Shown here piece by piece: positions 1 to 6,580 of a stretch of 23,358 nucleotides of DNA. The DNA lies in NCBI GenBank assembly GCA_910579085.1, contig CAJTRU010000059.1, positions 1-23,358 of the forward strand, read 5' to 3'. The notes below the pieces were generated by a model. It was not told where the DNA came from, did not search any database, and saw nothing but the letters and a program-made list of their open reading frames with translations. The position numbers and the translations under genes were made by a program. Origin of the DNA: an uncultured Lachnospiraceae bacterium. Lineage in GTDB: Bacteria; Bacillota; Clostridia; Lachnospirales; Lachnospiraceae. Each line of letters opens with the position of its first letter. The first letter of the stretch is position 1.

Positions 1-2
1 TA

Positions 3-152
3 ACTGGAAATGGGGTGGCGGGGATTATTCCGCCAGCCACTTGCCAGACAGTGTATAAGAAAGATATTAAAGAAGAGTATTATATTAAAAGGATAATAGG
101 GCTTCCTGGTGAAACTGTACAAATTGATAGTGAAGATATTTTATTTTGCTAA
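3..152 (+). pseudogene. Truncated signal peptidase I-like fragment
   Basis: The frame is open from the window edge to the TAA at 150-152. It contains YIKRIIGLPGETVQI (codons from about 81 to 125), which is the lysine-box motif of type I signal peptidases; the K of KR would be the catalytic lysine. The frame stops about nine codons after this motif, so the downstream boxes that complete the peptidase fold (the GDNR and DSR region) are missing. The residues before the motif (rich in G, P and T) do not look like the usual lead-in. The 5' part lies outside the window, so the Ser box cannot be checked. I read it as a decayed or truncated gene end; a short unrelated protein is the alternative. Confidence 0.5.
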
Positions 153-167
153 AACTTAAAATTTTGA

Positions 168-196
168 TTGACATTTATAATTACATCTGATATTAT
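168..196 (+). promoter_or_regulatory. Consensus promoter for tRNA-Leu
   Basis: TTGACA at 168-173 and TATTAT at 191-196 are separated by exactly 17 bases. The predicted start, near 203, is about 19 bases before the mature tRNA 5' end. This is a near-perfect housekeeping sigma promoter, as expected for a tRNA gene. Confidence 0.8.
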
Positions 197-221
197 ATAA
201 AGGCATTGTTAAAACATGCCA

Positions 222-305
222 GCGGAAGTGCTGGAATTGGCAGACAGGCATGATTCAGGTTCATGTGTTGGCAACGACGTGTGGGTTCAAGTCCCATCTT
301 CCGCA
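222..305 (+). tRNA. tRNA-Leu (anticodon CAG)
   Basis: A type II tRNA of 84 bases. The acceptor stem GCGGAAG (222-228) pairs with CTTCCGC (298-304), followed by discriminator A305. The D-arm region has the AATTGGCAGAC form typical of tRNA-Leu. The anticodon stem CATGA/TCATG closes a 7-base loop with CAG at 256-258. A long variable arm follows, then a GGTTCAAGTCC T-arm. CCA is not encoded. The anticodon reads CUG codons. Confidence 0.95.
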
Positions 306-309
306 TTAA

Positions 310-344
310 AAATAAACCTTAAGGATATTAAGGTTTATTTTTTT
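310..344 (+). terminator. Rho-independent terminator of tRNA-Leu
   Basis: A 13-bp perfect stem (310-322 with 328-340) with a 5-base loop runs straight into a T-tract (338-344). It starts five bases after the tRNA, so the tRNA is a single-gene transcript. Confidence 0.9.
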
Positions 345-607
345 GTCCTTTTAACTGGATTTCTTATAAGCAAAGTCTTTGTTTTATAATTAAAAGTAGA
401 AAAATTTATGTAACATATTTATATGCAATAATGTTAAACCACATAATTCTATGCATTTTAACCAAATTATTTTTATTCTTTATATCTAAAATATGCAATA
501 TAACAAAAATTCTGGACATCATTCTGATATTTTGGTATACAGCCTGATATATTAAAACCCTGTTAGAAAGTATAATACAGACAGAATAATTAATAAGGAG
601 GAGGAAG
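345..607 (+). promoter_or_regulatory. AT-rich upstream region of the sugar locus
   Basis: No gene is visible in this stretch. TATAAT at 571-576 is a good -10 candidate, but no -35-like hexamer lies 16-18 bases upstream, so activator-dependent initiation is possible. I found no cre-like (catabolite control) site. The ribosome binding site AAGGAGGAGG lies just before the GH94 start at 608. Confidence 0.35.
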
Positions 608-3022
608 ATGGAATTTGGTTATTTTGACAACAACAGGCGGGAGTATGTAATTACAAATCCCTGTACACCAGCACCGTGGGTAAATTACCTTGGTTCACCT
701 GCTTATGGTGCAATTATTTCAAATAATGCAGGCGGATACAGTTTTGCAAGGTCTGGTGCTAATGGAAGGATACTGCGTTATATCTTTAACAGTTTTGACC
801 AGCCTGGACGTTATATTTATATACGTGACAATAACAGCAAGGATTACTGGTCTGCTTCCTGGCAGCCTGTTGGGAAAAGCCTTAGTGATTACAAGAGTGA
901 GTGCCGCCACGGTACTGCATATACAAAGATATCAGCAGATTACAGTGGCATACATTCAGAAGCTTTGTATTATGTGCCGCTGGATAAGGATTATGAGGTA
1001 TGGGAGTTAACCCTTGTTAATAATTCGGGCACTGCAAGGGATTTGACAATTACAGGCTATGCAGAGTTTACCAATAACAGTAATTATGAACAAGACCAGG
1101 TGAACCTCCAGTATTCACAGTTTATTACAGAAACTGCATTTTGCAGCAACCGGATATGCCAGATGGTACATAGCAACCTGGATGCACTTGAAGAAGGGGA
1201 AGAAGTAGACGGCAAAACCATTACATCCCGTTTCTTTGGCATGGCAGGGGCAGACGTTTCTTCATATTGTGGTGACAGGGAAATGTTCCTTGGGCGGTAC
1301 AATGGGTATGGAAACCCTGAAGGTGTAGCCTGCGGGCATCTGGATGGTTCGCTTAACTACAATGAAAACGGGTGTGGGGCGCTTTCTTCCGTAATTACAC
1401 TTGAACCAGGTGGTACAAAAACTATCGTGTTTGTGCTTGGCATGAAGGATAATGAGGAAGCAGGAAATATATTAAAGTATTATAACAGTCCAGAAGAACC
1501 ATGTAAAAAAGACCTGGATAACCTGGTTTCATACTGGCATGGAAAGCTTTCACATTTCCAGGTAAAAACACCAAGTGAAGAGTTTGATACTATGGTGAAT
1601 ACATGGAATTCATATAACTGCTTTATGACATTTATATGGTCACGTGCTGCTTCTTTTACTTACTGCGGGCTGCGCAACGGGTATGGCTACCGTGATACGG
1701 TACAGGATATACAAGGCATAATACATCTTGCACCAGAAATGGCCCTGGAGAAAATACGTTTTATGCTTTCGGCACAGGTTGACAATGGCGGAGGGCTGCC
1801 TCTTGTCAAGTTTACACATAACCCAGGGCATGAAGATACACCTGATGATGCTTCTTATGTAAAAGAAACAGGCCATCCGGCATACAGGGCAGATGATGCA
1901 TTGTGGCTGTTCCCGACAATTTATAAATATATTGCAGAATCCGGAAACCTTTCATTTATTGATGAGGTAATTCCTTTTGCCAATAAGGATGAAGGTACAG
2001 TTTATGAACATCTGAAACGTGCCATTGGTTTTTCAATGGAACATCTTGGCAGACATGGGATGCCTGCTGGCCTTTATGCTGACTGGAACGACTGCCTCAG
2101 GCTTGGCAAAGGGGGCGAATCTTCATTTGTATCATTCCAGCTTTATCTCGCCATGTCTGTTATGAAGGATTTTGCAGAATATAAGGAAGATAAAGACTAT
2201 ATAGTTTATCTGGAAAGAAACCAGGAAAAACTTGGTGCAGTTATACAGGAAATCTGCTGGGACGGGGACAGGTTTATACGTGGCATTACAGAAAATGGCG
2301 ATGTCATAGGAAAACACACTGATACTGAGGCTGATATATGGCTTAACCCACAGAGCTGGGCAGTAATAAGCGGGTTTGCTTCAGACAGCCAGGCAGATAC
2401 GGTGCTTGATATGGTCTATAAAAGGCTTAACACAGAATATGGGGCAGTTTTAATGGACCCGCCTTACCATAAACACGCTTTTGAAGGTGCGCTTGCAGTT
2501 ATATATAATGCTGGTACAAAAGAAAATGCTGGCATATTCTCACAGTCACAAGGCTGGATTATACTTGCTGAAGCTTTACGTGGACATGGGGAACGTGCAT
2601 TTAAGTATTTTATGGAAAATGCCCCTTCAGCACAGAACAGCAAAGCAGAAATACGTAAACTTGAGCCTTATTGTTACGGGCAGTTTACAGAAGGAAAAGA
2701 CAGCCCGCATTTTGGACGTTCACATGTACACTGGCTTACTGGCACAGCATCAACTGTTATGACAGGATGTGTGGAAGGTATTTTAGGAATACGCCCTGGT
2801 TTCTATGGAATTAAAATTGAACCAGCAGTCCCAAAAGAATGGGAAAGCTTTGAGATTAATAAGGATTTCAGGGGGAAACACCTGCATATTACAGTTAGCA
2901 ACAAAAACCATGCAGAAACAGGATGTAAAAGGCTTATTGTCAATGGAGAGGAAATAGAAGGAAATTATATTCCAGAAGAAATGCTTACAGAACAGACAGA
3001 AATCACACTTGAAATTTCCTAA
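608..3022 (+). CDS. GH94 glycoside phosphorylase (beta-glucobiose type)
   Basis: Inverting phosphorylase that would split a beta-linked disaccharide with phosphate, giving an alpha-sugar-1-phosphate and a free sugar in the cytoplasm; no signal peptide. At 804 residues it matches cellobiose and N,N'-diacetylchitobiose phosphorylases (about 800-810). The N-terminus (GYFDNNRREYVIT, then PAPWVNYLG) opens the beta-sandwich domain; an (alpha/alpha)6 barrel follows from about residue 320. ADWNDC holds the expected general acid, Asp495, and HWLTGTAS near the end matches the phosphate-site region. By eye the N-terminal third resembles chitobiose phosphorylase more than cellobiose phosphorylase, but the neighbouring GH3 carries beta-glucosidase motifs, so a beta-glucobiose substrate is preferred. 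Substrate is not certain. A strong GGAGG site precedes the ATG. Confidence 0.9.
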   Translation: MEFGYFDNNRREYVITNPCTPAPWVNYLGSPAYGAIISNNAGGYSFARSGANGRILRYIFNSFDQPGRYIYIRDNNSKDYWSASWQPVGKSLSDYKSECRHGTAYTKISADYSGIHSEALYYVPLDKDYEVWELTLVNNSGTARDLTITGYAEFTNNSNYEQDQVNLQYSQFITETAFCSNRICQMVHSNLDALEEGEEVDGKTITSRFFGMAGADVSSYCGDREMFLGRYNGYGNPEGVACGHLDGSLNYNENGCGALSSVITLEPGGTKTIVFVLGMKDNEEAGNILKYYNSPEEPCKKDLDNLVSYWHGKLSHFQVKTPSEEFDTMVNTWNSYNCFMTFIWSRAASFTYCGLRNGYGYRDTVQDIQGIIHLAPEMALEKIRFMLSAQVDNGGGLPLVKFTHNPGHEDTPDDASYVKETGHPAYRADDALWLFPTIYKYIAESGNLSFIDEVIPFANKDEGTVYEHLKRAIGFSMEHLGRHGMPAGLYADWNDCLRLGKGGESSFVSFQLYLAMSVMKDFAEYKEDKDYIVYLERNQEKLGAVIQEICWDGDRFIRGITENGDVIGKHTDTEADIWLNPQSWAVISGFASDSQADTVLDMVYKRLNTEYGAVLMDPPYHKHAFEGALAVIYNAGTKENAGIFSQSQGWIILAEALRGHGERAFKYFMENAPSAQNSKAEIRKLEPYCYGQFTEGKDSPHFGRSHVHWLTGTASTVMTGCVEGILGIRPGFYGIKIEPAVPKEWESFEINKDFRGKHLHITVSNKNHAETGCKRLIVNGEEIEGNYIPEEMLTEQTEITLEIS

Positions 3023-3073
3023 AAATATGCTGCACTTTATATATCTGTCTTAGTAAAAAGTCATAGCATGATT

Positions 3074-3103
3074 TTGACATTTTTAAAATGTATTTAGTAT
3101 TAA
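3074..3103 (+). promoter_or_regulatory. Candidate promoter of the ABC importer genes
   Basis: TTGACA at 3074-3079 and TATTAA at 3098-3103 are 18 bases apart. A second -10-like TATAAT at 3121-3126 has no good -35 partner. The site lies in the 153-base gap after the GH94 gene, so the importer may be made at a higher level than the phosphorylase. A weak hairpin with A/T flanks (about 3056-3074) abuts the -35. Confidence 0.5.
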
Positions 3104-3175
3104 AAGGCGTATAAACGGGCTATAATCCATTATGAAAAGAACAACAAAATATTATAATTTAAGGAGGATTTTTAT

Positions 3176-4606
3176 ATGAAAAAGAAGTACATTAGTATGG
3201 TATTAATGGCAGCTTTAGCTGCAGGGACACTGGCAGGATGTGGTGATAAAAGTTCCGGAACCGGCGGGGATAAAAATTCCAGCACACAAAAAGACAGTTC
3301 TGAAAGCAGCAAGGGTGGTGACAATGCTACAGCAGAAGGCAAAGTTATTAATGTTTATAGCTGGAATGATGAGTTTATGAAAAGGGTAACAGCAGTTTAC
3401 CCGGAAGTTAAGGAAACATCTTCTGATAAAACAGTTACTACCTTAAAGGATGGTACAGAAATCCACTGGATTATAAATCCTAACCAGGATGGTGTATACC
3501 AGCAGAAACTTGATGAAGCGCTGCTTAACCAGGCAAGTGCGGCAGCAGATGACAAGGTTGATATCTTTTTATCAGAAACAGACTATGTAAACAAGTATAC
3601 AGATGCAGAAGCAGACGTTGCAATGCCACTTACTGACCTTGGCATTAATCCTGATACAGACCTTTCAGACCAGTATGATTTTACAAAGGTAACAGCTTCT
3701 GACGTAAATGGCGTGCAGAGGGGTTCTACATGGCAGTGCTGTCCAGGTCTTCTGGTTTACAGGCGTGATATCGCAAAAGAGGTATTTGGTACAGATGACC
3801 CTGTAAAAGTTGGTGAAAAGGTAAAAGACTGGGATACAATGAAGACAACTGCAGAAGAACTGAAAGCAAAAGGATATTATACATTCTCTTCTTATGCAGA
3901 TACTTTCCGCCTTTATGGCAACAGCATTTCAGCACCTTGGGTAAGCCCAGGTGAAACAGTTATTAAAGTTGACCAGAAGATTATGGACTGGATAAATACT
4001 TCTAAAGAGTGGCTTGATGCAGGATATCTTAATAAAACTGTAAAAGGACAGTGGAATGATGACTGGAATAAGGCAATGGGTTCAAAATCAAAAGTATTCG
4101 CATTTCTTTTCCCTGCATGGGGTATTGACTTTACTTTAAAGCCTAACTGGGATGGTAAAGATGGTGCATGGGCTGTAACAAATCCTCCACAGGAATATAA
4201 CTGGGGTGGTTCATATGTACATGCATGCACAGGTACAGATAACCCAACAATTGTTAAGGATATTATACTTTCAGTAACTGGCAATAAAGATAACCTTTTA
4301 AAGATTTCCAAGGACTACTTAGACTTTACAAATACAAAGAGTGGTATGCAGGAAGCTGCTAAAGACAATAAATCATATGCTTCTGAATTCCTTGGCGGAC
4401 AGAACTCATTTGAATACTTTACACCTGTTGCAGAAAATATTGAGATAGCACCACTTTCAGCTTATGACCAGGGATGTGTTGAATTAATCCAGAATGCATT
4501 TAGTGATTACTTCCAGGGACAGGTTGATTTTGATAAGGCTAAGTCAAACTTTGAAACAGCAATAAAAGAGCGTTATCCTGAAACTACAGAGGTACAGTGG
4601 CCATAA
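3176..4606 (+). CDS. Sugar ABC transporter substrate-binding lipoprotein (CUT1 type)
   Basis: Extracellular solute-binding lipoprotein that would capture an oligosaccharide and hand it to the two permeases downstream. The N-terminus MKKKY plus a hydrophobic stretch ends in the lipobox LAGC with Cys22 as the lipid-anchored residue. A Ser/Gly/Lys/Asp-rich flexible linker (about 23-55) tethers the protein to the membrane. The rest (INVYSWNDEF onward, with many Trp and Tyr) fits a family 1 sugar-binding protein; 476 residues is slightly long for the group. AAGGAGG at 3161-3167 is well placed. A 9-bp hairpin follows the stop. The ligand cannot be read from sequence; the GH94 and GH3 neighbours suggest a beta-gluco-oligosaccharide. 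Confidence 0.92.
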   Translation: MKKKYISMVLMAALAAGTLAGCGDKSSGTGGDKNSSTQKDSSESSKGGDNATAEGKVINVYSWNDEFMKRVTAVYPEVKETSSDKTVTTLKDGTEIHWIINPNQDGVYQQKLDEALLNQASAAADDKVDIFLSETDYVNKYTDAEADVAMPLTDLGINPDTDLSDQYDFTKVTASDVNGVQRGSTWQCCPGLLVYRRDIAKEVFGTDDPVKVGEKVKDWDTMKTTAEELKAKGYYTFSSYADTFRLYGNSISAPWVSPGETVIKVDQKIMDWINTSKEWLDAGYLNKTVKGQWNDDWNKAMGSKSKVFAFLFPAWGIDFTLKPNWDGKDGAWAVTNPPQEYNWGGSYVHACTGTDNPTIVKDIILSVTGNKDNLLKISKDYLDFTNTKSGMQEAAKDNKSYASEFLGGQNSFEYFTPVAENIEIAPLSAYDQGCVELIQNAFSDYFQGQVDFDKAKSNFETAIKERYPETTEVQWP

Positions 4607-4607
4607 T

Positions 4608-4631
4608 AATGGCAGTAACTGCACTGCTATT
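4608..4631 (+). promoter_or_regulatory. Intercistronic stem-loop after the binding-protein gene
   Basis: A 9-bp stem (AATGGCAGT with ACTGCTATT, one G-T wobble) has a 6-base loop. It lies two bases past the stop codon and is followed by A-rich rather than T-rich sequence, so it is not a classical terminator. Such hairpins commonly protect the 3' end of binding-protein messages and raise their level over the permeases. Confidence 0.55.
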
Positions 4632-4655
4632 AAAAAAGGAAAGGAGTGGTGCTTT

Positions 4656-5600
4656 ATGAAACGGAAACATAAAAGCGTCAGCTATTCAAAGTGGGGATAT
4701 ATTTTTATTCTTCCTTTTTTTGTAAGCTTTTTCATTTTCTCTTTTATTCCTCTGGCAGATACAATAAGGTACAGCTTTTTTGAATATTACCGTTCAGGAA
4801 TTAAAGAAATAGGCCCGAATTTTGTTGGCATGGAAAATTACAGCAGCCTGATGGCATCAGATATGCTTAAATATGCAGGCAATACATTTATACTCTGGAT
4901 TATAGGGTTTATTCCACAGATTGTAATAGCATTGCTGCTTGCAGCATGGTTTGTGGATATCCGCCTTAAAATCCATGCACAGCAGTTCTTTAAGGTAGTT
5001 ATTTACCTTCCAAACCTGATTATGGCATCAGCGTTTGCAATGCTGTTCTTTACATTGTTTTCAACAAACGGGCCAATTAATGGTATCTTAATGTCAATAG
5101 GCATTGCTAAAGAACCAATAGACTTTATGGGGTCTGTATTTGGAACAAGGTCACTTGTAGGGTTTATGAATTTCCTTATGTGGTTTGGAAATACTACAAT
5201 TATGCTTATGGCGGCAATTATGGGTATAAGCACGGATATATTTGAAGCATCTGAAATTGACGGGTGCAACAGTATACAGAGGTTCTTTAAAATTACACTT
5301 CCTCTTATACGCCCGATTCTTGCATATACACTGATTAACTCTATAATCGGCGGCCTCCAGATGTTTGATGTGCCACAGATTTTAACAAACGGCCAGGGTT
5401 CTCCAGACCGTACATCAATGACACTGATTATGTTCTTAAACAGCCACTTAAAGAGCAAGAATTATGGTATGGCAGGTGCATTGTCAGTTTACCTGTTTAT
5501 TGTCAGCGCTATACTCTGCTTCTTTGTATACCGCATGACTAATAATAATGACCCTGATGGTTCAAAAGCAGCAGCCAGAAAGGCAAAAAGGAGGGGATAG
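4656..5600 (+). CDS. Sugar ABC transporter permease, CUT1 first subunit (MalF/UgpA-like)
   Basis: Inner-membrane permease of 314 residues, length and topology typical of the first CUT1 subunit. The first membrane helix begins at about residue 13 (GYIFILPFFVSFFIFSF), with five more along the chain. The EAA loop that docks the ATPase is clear from about residue 197 (EASEIDGC, then ITLPLIRP). The C-terminus is Lys/Arg-rich and cytoplasmic. AAAGGAG lies before the ATG. The second permease starts three bases after this stop, so the two are translationally linked and should form a heterodimer. No ATPase gene lies in the window; a shared MsmK/MsmX-type ATPase encoded elsewhere is the usual solution in Firmicutes (inference). 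Confidence 0.94.
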   Translation: MKRKHKSVSYSKWGYIFILPFFVSFFIFSFIPLADTIRYSFFEYYRSGIKEIGPNFVGMENYSSLMASDMLKYAGNTFILWIIGFIPQIVIALLLAAWFVDIRLKIHAQQFFKVVIYLPNLIMASAFAMLFFTLFSTNGPINGILMSIGIAKEPIDFMGSVFGTRSLVGFMNFLMWFGNTTIMLMAAIMGISTDIFEASEIDGCNSIQRFFKITLPLIRPILAYTLINSIIGGLQMFDVPQILTNGQGSPDRTSMTLIMFLNSHLKSKNYGMAGALSVYLFIVSAILCFFVYRMTNNNDPDGSKAAARKAKRRG

Positions 5601-5603
5601 CTT

Positions 5604-6449
5604 ATGAAAACAAGAAAATCAGACCATCTGCGCAGCGTTATTGCACATGTGGTACTTGTAATACTGTCATTTATGTGCCTGTTCTTCTTCTATATACTGA
5701 TAGTAAATGCAACGCGTTCACATGCAGATTTACAGAAAGGTTTTTCGGCACTTCCAGGCAGCCACCTGCTAAAGAATTTTATGAGTGTTGCAAATGATGG
5801 CAGTTTCCCAATGTTTAAGGGGATTTTAAACAGCCTGGTAGTTTCCGGCTGTTCAGCTGCAATCTGTACATATTTTTCAGCACTGACAGCATATGGGCTT
5901 TATGCATATGATTTTAAGCTGAAGAAAGTAGCATTTACATTTATAATGGCTATTCTTGTAATGCCAACACAGGTTACAGCAATGGGTTTCTTACGCCTGG
6001 TTACTAATATGGGGATGTATGATTCACTTCTTCCGCTTATTATACCATCCATTGCTTCACCATCTGTATTTTACTTTATGTACAGTTACTTACAGTCATC
6101 CCTTCCGCTGTCACTTGTTGAAGCTGCAAGGATTGACGGGTGCGGTGAATTCAGGACATTTAACAGGATTGTGCTTCCAATTATGAAACCAGCTATTGCA
6201 GTACAGGCAATATTCTCATTTGTTGGTTCATGGAATAACTACTTCGTTCCTGCACTGGTTATCCAGTCAAAAGATAAAATGACTGTGCCAATCCTTATTG
6301 CAACATTGAGAGGTGCAGACTATATGAACTTTGATATGGGCAAAATATACATGATGATTATGATAGCAATAGTACCAATTATCCTTGTATACTTGTTCCT
6401 TTCTAAGTATATAATTGCAGGCATCACACTTGGCGGTGTCAAAGAATAA
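5604..6449 (+). CDS. Sugar ABC transporter permease, CUT1 second subunit (MalG/UgpE-like)
   Basis: Second permease subunit of 281 residues. An N-terminal helix (about 12-32), a soluble loop with FSALPGSHLLKNF, and a core of five further helices match MalG-type proteins. The EAA loop lies at about residues 173-196 (EAARIDGCG, then IVLPIMKP), and the protein ends with the LGGVKE-type tail usual in this family. Its coding frame starts three bases after the first permease. A large hairpin with a T-tract follows the stop, so most importer transcripts probably end here and only part read into the GH3 gene. Confidence 0.94.
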   Translation: MKTRKSDHLRSVIAHVVLVILSFMCLFFFYILIVNATRSHADLQKGFSALPGSHLLKNFMSVANDGSFPMFKGILNSLVVSGCSAAICTYFSALTAYGLYAYDFKLKKVAFTFIMAILVMPTQVTAMGFLRLVTNMGMYDSLLPLIIPSIASPSVFYFMYSYLQSSLPLSLVEAARIDGCGEFRTFNRIVLPIMKPAIAVQAIFSFVGSWNNYFVPALVIQSKDKMTVPILIATLRGADYMNFDMGKIYMMIMIAIVPIILVYLFLSKYIIAGITLGGVKE

Positions 6450-6474
6450 AAAGACAGCCTGCTTAAATATTTTT

Positions 6475-6528
6475 AAACATCCATAGTTTTTATTTCAGTT
6501 ATAAATAATAGCTATGGATGTTTTATTT
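6475..6528 (+). terminator. Terminator after the permease genes
   Basis: A 12-bp perfect stem (6475-6486 with 6512-6523) closes a 25-base loop that can itself pair (TTATTT with AAATAA), followed by TTTTATTTTA. It lies 25 bases past the permease stop and before the GH3 gene, where no strong promoter is seen, so read-through probably feeds the GH3 gene. Confidence 0.8.
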
Positions 6529-6580
6529 TAGAGGGCTGGCTTAATGAGGTTAAATAAAATAACATAACAGAGGTAAAAAC

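Noticed and set aside
345..607. A riboswitch or catabolite-control site before the GH94 gene
   Set aside because: The stretch is AT-rich with no conserved aptamer-like structure and no cre-like palindrome that I could find.
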